7,647 bases of DNA, taken from assembly GCA_028290305.1 (NCBI GenBank), contig JAQGKC010000335.1, positions 1 to 7,647 on the forward strand. Reading direction: 5' to 3'. The notes under the pieces are model-generated. The model saw nothing but the letters and a program-made list of their open reading frames with translations, did not search any database and was not told the origin of the DNA. Source of the stretch: Bradyrhizobium sp. (GTDB lineage Bacteria; Pseudomonadota; Alphaproteobacteria; Rhizobiales; Xanthobacteraceae). Positions 1-6,451 of this stretch are shown here, in pieces. The position numbers were made by a program, and so were the translations under genes. Numbering within the stretch: the first letter of the stretch is position 1; each line of letters begins with the position of its first letter.

Positions 1-290
1 ACCGCCTGCTGTGCCTGAAGGCCGCCGACATGATGGACAAGGTCGGCAACAAGACCGCGCAGCTCGAGATCGCCATGATCAAGGTGGCGGCGCCCAACAT
101 GGCGCTGAAGATCATCGACCACGCCATTCAGGCGTTCGGCGCCGCCGGCGTCTCCGATGATGCTGGTCTGGCGCGAGACTATGCCTCGATGCGCACGATG
201 CGGCTGGCGGACGGCCCGGACGAGGTCCATAACCGCGCCATTGCCAGACTTGAACTTCGGAAGTATGCAAACGCTTCCACTACGCACTAA
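1..290 (+). CDS. Acyl-CoA dehydrogenase, C-terminal end (5' partial)
   Basis: The gene enters the window already open (reading frame from base 3) and ends at TAA 288-290, so only the last 95 residues are visible. The segment matches the C-terminal helical domain of the FAD-dependent acyl-CoA dehydrogenase family: a helix with [15 protein letters not shown], then [11 protein letters not shown], then the family's end signature [17 protein letters not shown]. The glycine-rich QAFGAAG stretch normally lies near the FAD of the partner subunit, and the DGPDEVH stretch is typical of the long-chain/ACAD10-11-like branch. The family oxidises acyl-CoA to 2-enoyl-CoA and passes electrons to ETF. The catalytic glutamate region is outside the window, so activity cannot be judged. 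The kinase gene follows 48 bases later on the same strand, suggesting one transcript. The Asn in DEVHNR, where Arg is common, is a minor oddity. Confidence 0.9.
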   Translation, partial: RLLCLKAADMMDKVGNKTAQLEIAMIKVAAPNMALKIIDHAIQAFGAAGVSDDAGLARDYASMRTMRLADGPDEVHNRAIARLELRKYANASTTH

Positions 291-338
291 CGGGAGCCCA
301 CGATTGGCGCTCTCCAAGAAATCCAGGGGAGCGTCACC

Positions 339-1397
339 GTGGCCGACGGCGTCAGGAAAGACGAAGAGTTTTCGGGCACCAAGCCTGTCGAGGAGCGGCA
401 TCGGATCGATGAAGCGCGGCTCGATGGCTGGATGCGCGAAAACGTCGAAGGCTATCGGGGACCGCTGACCGTCCTGCAGTTCAAGGGCGGTCAGTCGAAT
501 CCGACCTACCGGCTCGATACCCCTGGTCGATCCTATGTGATGCGGCGCAAGCCGTTCGGCAAATTGCTGCCGTCGGCGCATGCGGTCGATCGCGAATTCA
601 AGGTCATCGCCGCGCTCAGCAAGCAGGGTTTCCCGGTCGCCAAGGCCTATGCGCTGTGCACCGATGATGCGGTGATTGGCTCGGCGTTCTACATCATGTC
701 GATGGAGGAGGGCCGGGTATTCTGGGATCCCACGCTTCCGAGCCAGACACCGGACGCGCGCCGCGCGATTTTCACCAGCAAGATCGAGACGCTTGCGAAA
801 TTGCATACCTACGATCCGCAGGCAATCGGTCTCGGCGATTTCGGCAAGCCGGGAAATTATTTCGCGCGTCAGGTCGATCGCTGGACCAAGCAGTATCGCG
901 CTTCAGAGACGCAACACATTCCGGAAGTCGAAAAACTGATTGAGTGGCTACCACGCACGGTGCCGCAGCAGGAGCGCGTCTCGATAGTGCACGGCGACTA
1001 TCGCCTCGACAACATGATTTTCCACGCCACGGAACCGCGCGTGAAGGCGGTGCTGGATTGGGAGCTGTCGACAACAGGCGATCCCATGGCGGACTTCACC
1101 TATCTGCTGATGCAATGGACCATGCCCGGCCTCGCCGGAGCAGACCTGAAGGCGCTCAATATTCCGAGCATGGAAGAGGCGGCGCAAATCTATTGCAACG
1201 TCACCGGCAGCGCCGTTCCGGATCTCAACTGGTACTTCTCTTACAACCTGTTCCGGCTCGCGGGCATCACGCAGGGTATCGCGGGCCGCATTCGCGACGG
1301 CACCGCAGCCAACGCGAAAGCCATCGAGTCGGCAAAACGCACCGTGCCGCTGTCGAAGGCCTCGTGGGAATACGCGCAGAAGGCGGGGGCAAAGTAG
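339..1397 (+). CDS. APH-fold phosphotransferase, ACAD10/11 kinase-domain type
   Basis: This is a 352-residue kinase-like protein. GTG at 339 is chosen because AGGGGA lies 8 bases upstream and there is no ATG nearby in frame. Visible motifs are a glycine-rich nucleotide loop GGQSNPTY (residues 50-57), a basic strand YVMRRKP (66-72), the catalytic loop HGDYRLDN (218-225, with Asp220 as likely base and Asn225 as metal ligand), and DWE (240-242, Asp240 as second metal ligand). All core kinase residues are present, so it should be active. Members of this branch are the N-terminal part of eukaryotic ACAD10/ACAD11 and include Pseudomonas LvaA, which phosphorylates 4-hydroxyacyl-CoA before removal of the phosphate. 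The acyl-CoA dehydrogenase just upstream reproduces as two genes what is one fused protein in eukaryotes. The hydroxyacyl-CoA substrate is inferred from this relationship; aminoglycoside resistance is unlikely. A terminator follows directly. Confidence 0.9.
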   Translation: MADGVRKDEEFSGTKPVEERHRIDEARLDGWMRENVEGYRGPLTVLQFKGGQSNPTYRLDTPGRSYVMRRKPFGKLLPSAHAVDREFKVIAALSKQGFPVAKAYALCTDDAVIGSAFYIMSMEEGRVFWDPTLPSQTPDARRAIFTSKIETLAKLHTYDPQAIGLGDFGKPGNYFARQVDRWTKQYRASETQHIPEVEKLIEWLPRTVPQQERVSIVHGDYRLDNMIFHATEPRVKAVLDWELSTTGDPMADFTYLLMQWTMPGLAGADLKALNIPSMEEAAQIYCNVTGSAVPDLNWYFSYNLFRLAGITQGIAGRIRDGTAANAKAIESAKRTVPLSKASWEYAQKAGAK

Positions 1398-1402
1398 TGA
1401 GG

Positions 1403-1430
1403 GGCGCGATCTTATGGTCGCGCCTTTTTT
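1403..1430 (+). terminator. Rho-independent terminator of the kinase gene
   Basis: A perfect 7-bp stem GGCGCGA (1403-1409) / TCGCGCC (1418-1424) with an 8-base loop is followed at once by six T (1425-1430). It begins five bases after the kinase stop codon and is separate from the larger palindromic element that follows. Confidence 0.88.
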
Positions 1431-1451
1431 GTTGGCGTGACCGTTACTCTG

Positions 1452-1615
1452 CGTCATTCCGGGATGCGCCACCCGAACTCGGGTTTACCCGAGTTCGGCA
1501 ATATCATTGTCCAAGTCGGCAACAGCCGACTTGGATGCGCAGGCCCGGAATCCATATTCCCTGCAGTGGTTATGGATTCCGTTCTCGCTCGCTTCGCTCA
1601 CGCCCCGGAATGACG
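1452..1615. repeat. Multi-hairpin palindromic intergenic element (copy 1)
   Basis: A 164-base element lies in the convergent gap between the kinase and the first short-chain dehydrogenase. Perfect 12-bp outer arms (1452-1463 and 1604-1615, cgtcattccggg / cccggaatgacg) enclose three perfect hairpins: an 11-bp stem at 1473-1483/1488-1498 with loop ttta; a 10-bp stem at 1511-1520/1525-1534 with loop aaca; and a 10-bp stem ggaatccata/tatggattcc at 1547-1556/1571-1580. As RNA it would fold as a closed four-way shape. A run of seven T (1623-1629) follows on the plus strand. The element shares its outer arms and the internal cccggaatc and gattcc modules with the second copy at 4173-4289. Such arms are, as I recall, dispersed in Bradyrhizobium-type genomes. 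No coding potential is apparent. Confidence 0.88.
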
Positions 1616-1629
1616 GGCGATATTTTTTT

Positions 1630-2415
1630 CTAAATCGGCTTTCCCGCATACGGCAACGATGCAGTGAGGCCGCCATCGACTGGGAACGCCTGTCCATTGA
1701 CGTACGATGCCTCGTCGCTGGCGAGAAATAATCCCATCGTCGCGAGTTCGTGCGGCTGTCCGGCGCGCTTCAGTGGATTGAGCTGGCCAATCTTGTCGGC
1801 GGTGCCGCGTTCCTTGGCGCGGTCGAACACCGGCTTGGTCATGCCGGTCTCGATCAGCCCCGGACATACCGCATTGATCCGCACGCCGGTGCCCGAGAGC
1901 GAATAGGCCGTGGTCTGCACCAGGCTGATCACGCCGGCCTTGCTCGCCGCATAGGGGTGACCGCTGGCGCCGGACTTCAGGCCCGCGACCGACGCGGTGC
2001 AGACGATCGAACCGTATTTCTGTTTGATCATGTGCGGCATGGCATATTTGATCGCCAGAAACGGACCGATCAGGTTGATGCGCAGGATTTCCTGCCAGTG
2101 TTCCACGGTCTGCTCGGCGAGCGGTACCAGCCCGCCGCTGATACCGGCATTGGCCCAGATCGCGTCGAGCCGTCCGTAGGCAGACACCGCCTTGTCGATG
2201 AAGGCGATCACGTCTTTTTCCGAGCCGGCATCGGCCATCACGGCCTCCGCGGTACCGCCGGCCTTGCGCACCTGCTCGACCGTTTCCTTGACGCCTTCGG
2301 TGCGGTCGACCGCGATCAGTCTGGCGCCTTCCTTGGTGAACAGCAGCGACGCGGCGCGCCCGATGCCGCTGCCGGCGCCGGTGATGATGACGGATTTGCC
2401 TTCGAGGCGGCCCAT
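1630..2415 (-). CDS. SDR family NAD(P)-dependent oxidoreductase (NAD-type)
   Basis: This is a 261-residue classical short-chain dehydrogenase. The start at 2413-2415 is chosen over an upstream in-frame ATG because AGGGAG sits 6 bases before it and the protein then begins with the usual MGRLEGKSVIITG. Motifs are the cofactor loop TGAGSGIG (12-19), Asp37 at the end of the second strand (favours NAD over NADP), NAG (89-91), Asn114, Ser142, and Tyr155-x3-Lys159, which together give the full catalytic tetrad. PG (185-186) and the C-terminal VDGG (247-250) are also typical. It should oxidise or reduce an alcohol/carbonyl in the cytoplasm; the substrate cannot be read from sequence. It converges on the kinase gene and diverges from the histidine phosphatase, so it is transcribed alone. 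The TAG stop lies 14 bases from the arm of the palindromic element. Confidence 0.93.
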   Translation of the reverse strand: MGRLEGKSVIITGAGSGIGRAASLLFTKEGARLIAVDRTEGVKETVEQVRKAGGTAEAVMADAGSEKDVIAFIDKAVSAYGRLDAIWANAGISGGLVPLAEQTVEHWQEILRINLIGPFLAIKYAMPHMIKQKYGSIVCTASVAGLKSGASGHPYAASKAGVISLVQTTAYSLSGTGVRINAVCPGLIETGMTKPVFDRAKERGTADKIGQLNPLKRAGQPHELATMGLFLASDEASYVNGQAFPVDGGLTASLPYAGKPI

Positions 2416-2461
2416 AAGTTTCTCCCTTTGCACTTTATTTCGGCGCTTGCCGCCTTGCGGA

Positions 2462-2482
2462 ATTTCAAACAAGATTTCAAAC
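2462..2482. repeat. Tandem 9-bp direct repeat in a divergent promoter gap
   Basis: ATTTCAAAC occurs at 2462-2470 and again at 2474-2482, a 12-base period, in the 134-base gap between the divergent dehydrogenase and phosphatase genes. Each copy contains the near-palindrome TTTCAAA. It could be an operator for a regulator of either gene, or chance; no regulator gene is in the window. Confidence 0.4.
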
Positions 2483-2493
2483 GCCAAAGTCAC

Positions 2494-2522
2494 TTGAGGC
2501 GATGTGTACTCTGACGTAGGAC
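2494..2522 (+). promoter_or_regulatory. Possible sigma-70 promoter of the histidine phosphatase gene
   Basis: TTGAGG (2494-2499), a 17-base spacer and TAGGAC (2517-2522) resemble -35 and -10 boxes and would place transcription start about 20 bases before the ATG at 2550. Both hexamers are imperfect (4/6 and 3/6), so this is a weak call based on spacing and position. Confidence 0.3.
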
Positions 2523-2549
2523 ACGCAACAGTATTGAAGGGTCATTGCG

Positions 2550-3290
2550 ATGTCCAATCCAGACAAGCCATTCGTCGTGCAGCATTCCGTTCCCGCAGGC
2601 GTGGTCGCGACAAGGTGGTGGTGGGTGCGTCACGCACCGGTCCGCGAGGATGGCGGCTGCATTTATGGACAGAAGGACCTCGGCTGCGATACCAGCGATC
2701 GCGTGGTATTCGAGGCGGTAGGAAAAATCCTGCCGCGCGACGCAGTCTGGTTCGCAAGCAATCTGAAACGGACCCATCAAACCGCCGATGCGATCTGGGC
2801 CGCGGGATTTCCCAAGCCGCCGACAATGCAGCAAGAGGCGGCATTGGCCGAGCAGCATCTCGGCGAATGGCAGGGGTTGAACCGGGCCGCTTTCTTTGCG
2901 AGCCGGCCGATCGAAGTCGGCAGCTACTGGTTTGCGCCGATCGACGATCCGGCGCCGGGCGGCGAGAGTTTCATGGATCTCTACAATCGCGTTCGCGGCG
3001 CGATCGATCGGATCAATGTCGAGCATGCCGGCAAGGACATCATCGCAGTGGCGCATGGCGGAACGATCAAGGCGGCGGTCGGCCTTGCGCTGGGCAACCA
3101 GCCGGAGAGGGGACTCGCGTTCACCATCGACAATTGCTCGGTGACGCGGCTCGATCATCTTGCAAGCGCCGGCCATAGCGGCTGGCGAATTCCGATGGTT
3201 AACCAGCAGCCATGGATCGCCGATGCCTCGCACGCCGCGATGCATCAGCCGGCGGGACCGGAAGTGGTGCCGGAGACGAAACTCGCATGA
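2550..3290 (+). CDS. Histidine phosphatase family protein (phosphoglycerate mutase-like)
   Basis: This is a 246-residue cytoplasmic protein of the branch-1 histidine phosphatase superfamily. The start at 2550 has GAAGGG 8 bases upstream. The phosphate pocket is complete: Arg27-His28 in WWWVRHAP (the nucleophile His28; the usual RHG is RHA here), Arg74 in SNLKRTHQTA, the acid Glu101 in LAEQHLGEWQG, and the second histidine His169 in VAHGG. GGES (137-140) is also a family mark. Members remove phosphate from small metabolites or proteins (for example alpha-ribazole phosphate, sugar phosphates, phospho-amino acids); a true mutase is less likely given the variable insert. The 25-residue N-terminal extension before the first strand and a loose, Pro/Ala-rich tail after about residue 225 are lineage features. 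It shares direction with the next dehydrogenase, 103 bases downstream. The substrate is unknown. Confidence 0.9.
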   Translation: MSNPDKPFVVQHSVPAGVVATRWWWVRHAPVREDGGCIYGQKDLGCDTSDRVVFEAVGKILPRDAVWFASNLKRTHQTADAIWAAGFPKPPTMQQEAALAEQHLGEWQGLNRAAFFASRPIEVGSYWFAPIDDPAPGGESFMDLYNRVRGAIDRINVEHAGKDIIAVAHGGTIKAAVGLALGNQPERGLAFTIDNCSVTRLDHLASAGHSGWRIPMVNQQPWIADASHAAMHQPAGPEVVPETKLA

Positions 3291-3393
3291 ATATGCCGCT
3301 TCGGTTGTTGAATGGGGAGAAGGCTGCTTAGCTTGAGTTGAAAATGAAAAACCGGTGCATCCGCCGCCGGATCAATATTTGGGAGAGTGAGAC

Positions 3394-4161
3394 ATGACCT
3401 TGTTTGATATGTCGGGAAAAGTCGCCGTCATCACCGGTTCCTCGCGCGGCATCGGCCGCGCCATCGCCGAGCGGATGGCCGAGCACGGCGCCAGGGTGGT
3501 GATCTCGTCACGCAAGCAGCAGGTTTGCGACGAAGTGGCGAAGGCGATCAACGACAAGGCCGGCAAGCAGGTCGCCCTCGCGGTGGCCGCGAATATCTCG
3601 ACCAAGGATGATCTGAAAAATCTCGTCGAGGAAACCAATCGCGTGTTCGGCACGATCGACACGCTGGTCTGCAACGCCGCATCAAATCCGTACTACGGCC
3701 CGCAGGCCGGAATCTCCGACGACCAGTTTCGCAAGATCCTGGACAACAACATTGTCGCCAATCACTGGCTGATCGCGCTGGTGGCGCCGCAGATGATCGA
3801 ACGCAAGGATGGTTCGATCACCATCATCTCGTCGATCGGCGGCCTCAAGGGTTCGACGGTTCTGGGCAGCTACGCGATTTCGAAAGCCGCCGACATGCAG
3901 CTCGCGCGCAACCTGGCCTGTGAATACGGCAAGCACAACATCCGCGTGAACTGCATCGCGCCCGGCCTGATCAAGACCGATTTCGCGAGGGCCTTGTGGG
4001 AAAATCTGGAAACGCTGAAAGCGTCCACCGCGCGCTCGCCGCTGCTGCGGATCGGCGAGCCCGACGAAATTGCCGGCGCCGCGGTGTTTCTGGCCTCAGG
4101 CGCGGGGACGTTCATGACGGGGCAGACCATCGTCATCGACGGCGGCGCGACGATTAGCTGA
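3394..4161 (+). CDS. SDR family oxidoreductase, DHRS4-like (NADP-type)
   Basis: This is a 255-residue classical short-chain dehydrogenase. ATG 3394 is preceded by GGGAGAG (3381-3387). It shows the cofactor loop TGSSRGIG (14-21), SRK at 39-41 after the second strand (Arg40 favours NADP(H)), NAA (94-96) in place of NAG, Asn119, Ser147, Tyr160 and Lys164, followed by PG (190-191) and DGG (249-251). All catalytic residues are present. The NPYYGP stretch after the NAA motif and the overall pattern resemble the DHRS4/peroxisomal carbonyl reductase branch, whose members reduce ketones and retinal-like carbonyls; the actual substrate is not readable. It differs from the other dehydrogenase in the window in cofactor signature, so the two are not a recent duplication. 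It is read in the same direction as the phosphatase upstream and converges on the broken hydrolase; a palindromic element fills the 3' gap. Confidence 0.92.
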   Translation: MTLFDMSGKVAVITGSSRGIGRAIAERMAEHGARVVISSRKQQVCDEVAKAINDKAGKQVALAVAANISTKDDLKNLVEETNRVFGTIDTLVCNAASNPYYGPQAGISDDQFRKILDNNIVANHWLIALVAPQMIERKDGSITIISSIGGLKGSTVLGSYAISKAADMQLARNLACEYGKHNIRVNCIAPGLIKTDFARALWENLETLKASTARSPLLRIGEPDEIAGAAVFLASGAGTFMTGQTIVIDGGATIS

Positions 4162-4172
4162 GGGCTCAGTCC

Positions 4173-4289
4173 GTCATTCCGGGGCAGCCCGCAGGGCTGA
4201 ACCCGGAATCTGGAGGTGATCAGCGCGCGAGATTCCCCGATGTGCAATTGCACATCTGAGGTTCGCGCTGATGCGCGCCCCGGAATGAC
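4173..4289. repeat. Multi-hairpin palindromic intergenic element (copy 2)
   Basis: A 117-base element sits in the convergent gap between the second dehydrogenase and the serine hydrolase, ending 9 bases before the hydrolase stop. Perfect 12-bp outer arms gtcattccgggg (4173-4184) / ccccggaatgac (4278-4289) enclose a 6-bp hairpin cagccc/gggctg (4185-4190/4194-4199), a 7-bp stem ggaatct/agattcc (4205-4211/4230-4236) and a perfect 18-base palindrome centred on aatt (4239-4256). A 9-bp pair atcagcgcg/cgcgctgat (4219-4227/4264-4272) offers an alternative fold. It belongs to the same family as the element at 1452-1615, with different inner hairpins. It may end transcription from both sides; no other terminator is seen here. 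Confidence 0.88.
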
Positions 4290-4298
4290 ATCGACCCC

Positions 4299-5510
4299 TC
4301 ACTCCACCGCCGCATACACCATGCTGCGCACCAGGGAGCGGAAATATTCGCGCTGGCCGGGTCCCTGCTGCATCATCACGGCGAACAGATCTTCCTTCGG
4401 ATCGATCCAGAAGAACGTCCCGGCCATTCCGCTCCAGAAGAACTGACCAACCGATCCCGCGAACGGCGCTATGCCTTGATGGGTTCGCACTGCGAAACCG
4501 AGACCGAAGCTGTGGCCGGGCGGCACGAGCGTGCCCTGAACCCTGACGTTTGGGGCGAGGTGATCGGAGGCCATCAATTCCAGCGTCTTGTGGCCGATGA
4601 TCCTGTTGCCGTCGAGTGTGCCGCCATTGAGCAGCATCTGGCAGAACCGCGCGTAGTCCATCGTGGTCGAAACCAGGCCGCCGCCGCCGGATTCCATCAC
4701 CGGCTAGAGCTGCACTTTCTCGCCGGTCCAGGGATCGGTCGGGAATGGCTCGGCGAGACGGTCGGCGTTCTCGACGCCGGTGTGAAACGCGGTCTCGGCC
4801 ATTTGCAAGGGCGCGAGAATGCGTTCAGTCAGGAACGCGCTCAGCGTTTTGCCGGAGACAACTTCGATGATGCGGCCGAGAATGTCGGTGGAGCGGCTGT
4901 AATTCCATTCCGCTCCCGGCTGGCACACCAGCGGCAGGCTGGCGACGATCTCAGCATGTTCGGCATTGCTGATCTTGCGGCTGCGCAGCCGCGACTGCTG
5001 ATACAGCTGCTGCACCAGGCTATTGCCGGTGTGGTCATAGGTAATGCCCGAGGTGTGCCGCAGCAGGTCCTGGATCGTGATCGGCCGCGCCAGCGGCACG
5101 AGTTCGAGCTTGCCGTCGTTTTCAACGCCGACTTTCTGGTTCGAAAATTCCGGAATGTATTTTGCGATGGGGTCGTTGAGCAGGAAATGGCCATCTTCCA
5201 GCAGCATCATGATGCCGATCGAGACGATCGGCTTGGTCATCGAGAAGATGCGGAAGATCGTATCGTGGGCCATCGGCGCGGCGGCCGTCGGGCTCTGCCG
5301 GCCAAGCGCCTCGAACCAGCCGATCTGACCGCGGCGCGCGACCATCACGGTCAGGCCCGGCGTGGTTCCCTTGTCGATGTCGCGCTTGAACGCATCCGAC
5401 ATCCGCTGCAGCGGAACGGACGAGAGCCCTAGCGCTTCCGGTTTTGTCTGAGGCAGCGAAGGTGTCTGCGGGATGGCGGCGGGTTTTCCGGTGGCGATTT
5501 GCGCGGTCAT
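4299..5510 (-). pseudogene. Serine hydrolase (beta-lactamase/EstB family) split by an in-frame TAG
   Basis: Read through, this is a 403-codon serine hydrolase of the class C beta-lactamase-like/EstB esterase family. The start at 5508-5510 has GGGAGAGA just upstream. The first part (268 residues) carries the nucleophile motif Ser90-Met-Thr-Lys93 and Tyr204-Ser-Arg206, followed by a TAG at 4704-4706. The same frame then continues without a shift through PVMESGGGGLVSTTMDYARF, the third motif Trp-Ser-Gly (about residues 359-361), and the normal C-terminal strands to TGA at 4299-4301. No signal peptide is evident, so it would act in the cytoplasm on esters or similar substrates. The truncated product lacks the third active-site strand and should be inactive or unstable. 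A GTG or ATG just after the TAG (4698-4700, 4695-4697) has no good ribosome site. Because there is only one lesion, it is either a recent mutation or a sequencing error. A few codons may also be missing next to the TAG. Confidence 0.85.
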
Positions 5511-5759
5511 GGTCTCTCCCGTTTACTCTTATCGTTTGCCGGATGGGCATTGGCGGATGCGGAGAAGTCTGGCGCAGAACTCTGGGCTTGAACAGGGCGT
5601 TTGCCGCAAGGCACCCGCCGGTTTGTTGCCGTACTTGGGCGCTAGTTGTGGTGCGGGCCGTTATGACCAGGTCAGGCGCTGTTAACCGCTTCGCCCTTGC
5701 AATCGGGGCGTTGCCTATGCTTGAAACGGCGCGGATCGGCGGCGACGCCTGGTTCTCGT

Positions 5760-5835
5760 AGGGGTGTAGCTCAGTTGGTAGAGTACCGGTCTCCAAAACC
5801 GGTTGTCGCAGGTTCGAGCCCTGCCGCCCCTGCCA
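5760..5835 (+). tRNA. tRNA-Trp (anticodon CCA), 3' CCA encoded
   Basis: A complete 76-base cloverleaf. The acceptor arm AGGGGTG pairs with CGCCCCT, followed by discriminator G and an encoded CCA (5833-5835). The D arm is GCTC/GAGT, the anticodon stem CCGGT/ACCGG with loop CTCCAAA gives anticodon CCA, and the T arm GCAGG-TTCGAGC-CCTGC is perfect. It decodes UGG. Its position ahead of secE-nusG-rplK is a widely conserved arrangement. Downstream, two nested inverted repeats (attgat 5844-5849 / atcaat 5877-5882, and accgg 5855-5859 / ccggt 5867-5871) could help end or process the transcript, but there is no following T run. Confidence 0.97.
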
Positions 5836-5938
5836 GCTAAACCATTGATTTTTGACCGGTCTGATTCCGGTGGATGATCAATCGCGAAGCTGCCCGCCCA
5901 CGCCATCCGGCCTCAATCAAAAATAAACGGAGAACTTC

Positions 5939-6364
5939 ATGCGACCTTGGATCTACGCCACCGCAACGTCGGTTGCGCTCGCCCTGCTGGGCGCAATTGG
6001 GCAAGCCAACGCTTTGCCGGTCGATCGCTTCACGCCGACGGCAATTCCCAGTGATGTGGAACAGGCCCAGTTCATCTTCGGCGGTCGAAACTACTGCTGG
6101 TACGACGCCGGCTGGCGTGGTCCCGGCTTCTATTGGTGCGGTTACGCGTTCCGACGCGGCCTGGGCTGGGGCGGCGGTGCGGGATGGCGCGGTTGGCACC
6201 GTGGCGGACCTGGCCGCGTGGGAATCGGTGGGCGCCCGGGCGGACGTCCCGGCATTGGAAGGCCGGGTATCGGAAGACCCGGCGGAGGCCATCCGGGGGG
6301 AGGTCATCCAGGCGGGGGCCGGCCGGGTGGTGGACGGCCGGGCGGAGGCCACGGTCATCGCTAG
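5939..6364 (+). CDS. Small secreted glycine-rich protein with a Cys-Trp-Tyr motif
   Basis: This is a 141-residue protein that I recognise only as a rhizobial hypothetical family. ATG 5939 is preceded by CGGAG (5928-5932). Residues 1-25 form a signal peptide (basic start, hydrophobic ATSVALALLGAIG, likely cleavage after ANA at 23-25). A conserved-looking core NYCWYDAGWRGPGFYWCGYA (51-70) has Cys53 and Cys67, which may form a disulphide in the periplasm. From about residue 74 the protein is almost only Gly, Arg, Pro, Trp and His, ending in 5-residue units of the form GRPGG/GHPGG (98-137) and a GHGHR tail. The unit DNA is a 15-base repeat prone to length change. The tail is disordered and basic; the histidines could bind metal, but that is speculation. 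It lies between tRNA-Trp and secE, and is probably its own transcript. Function unknown. Confidence 0.82.
   Translation: MRPWIYATATSVALALLGAIGQANALPVDRFTPTAIPSDVEQAQFIFGGRNYCWYDAGWRGPGFYWCGYAFRRGLGWGGGAGWRGWHRGGPGRVGIGGRPGGRPGIGRPGIGRPGGGHPGGGHPGGGRPGGGRPGGGHGHR
6230..6361 (+). repeat. 15-base repeat tract coding the Gly-Arg/His-Pro units
   Basis: The 3' third of the secreted protein gene is a run of degenerate 15-base units coding GGGRP, GIGRP and GGGHP pentapeptides. The last five units are nearly identical in translation and differ mainly by the His/Arg codon. Such a tract is expected to vary in copy number between strains. Confidence 0.7.
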
Positions 6365-6390
6365 AGCGAGTTAGCACCAGAGCGAGTTGG

Positions 6391-6424
6391 CGGCCTCGGC
6401 GCTCCCGGCGCTGGGGCCGTTTCT
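6391..6424 (+). terminator. Probable terminator after the glycine-rich gene
   Basis: A continuous 12-bp stem (6391-6402 with 6408-6419, two G-T pairs, loop tcccg) is followed by TTTCTC. It begins 26 bases after the stop codon. The T run is short, so the call is moderate. A second hairpin, caggcgg/ccgcctg (6430-6436/6443-6449), follows directly and may strengthen the stop before the secE promoter. Confidence 0.5.
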
Positions 6425-6451
6425 CAACCCAGGCGGCAGTTCCCGCCTGCC

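Noticed and set aside
339..1397. Aminoglycoside resistance phosphotransferase
   Set aside because: The APH fold is shared, but the sequence pattern and the adjacent acyl-CoA dehydrogenase point to the ACAD10/11-type branch.
1452..1615. CRISPR array or insertion sequence
   Set aside because: There are no regularly spaced identical repeats and no transposase; the hairpins differ from one another.
1750..2514. Plus-strand open frame of 254 codons
   Set aside because: Antisense to the first short-chain dehydrogenase, which has a complete catalytic tetrad and a good ribosome site.
4704..4706. TAG as a recoded amino acid (pyrrolysine) or programmed readthrough
   Set aside because: Pyrrolysine is not known in this lineage and no readthrough signal is visible; mutation or a sequencing error is simpler.
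4476..5432. Long plus-strand open frame of 318 codons
   Set aside because: It lies antisense to the serine hydrolase, whose motifs are clear. The translation has no recognisable domain; long antisense frames are common in high-GC DNA.
5511..5759. Possible gene or clear promoter in the 249-base gap before tRNA-Trp
   Set aside because: No frame has a ribosome site and recognisable product. A TATGCT at 5716-5721 could be a -10 box but no suitable -35 stands at the right distance.
5760..5938. tRNA-Trp as an attachment site for an integrated element
   Set aside because: No integrase and no repeated tRNA 3' end are visible in the window, and the housekeeping gene order continues directly downstream.
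5837..6358. Open frames on the minus strand and in another plus frame over the glycine-rich gene
   Set aside because: Low-complexity GC-rich repeats keep all frames open; only the frame at 5939 has a ribosome site, a signal peptide and a coherent motif.
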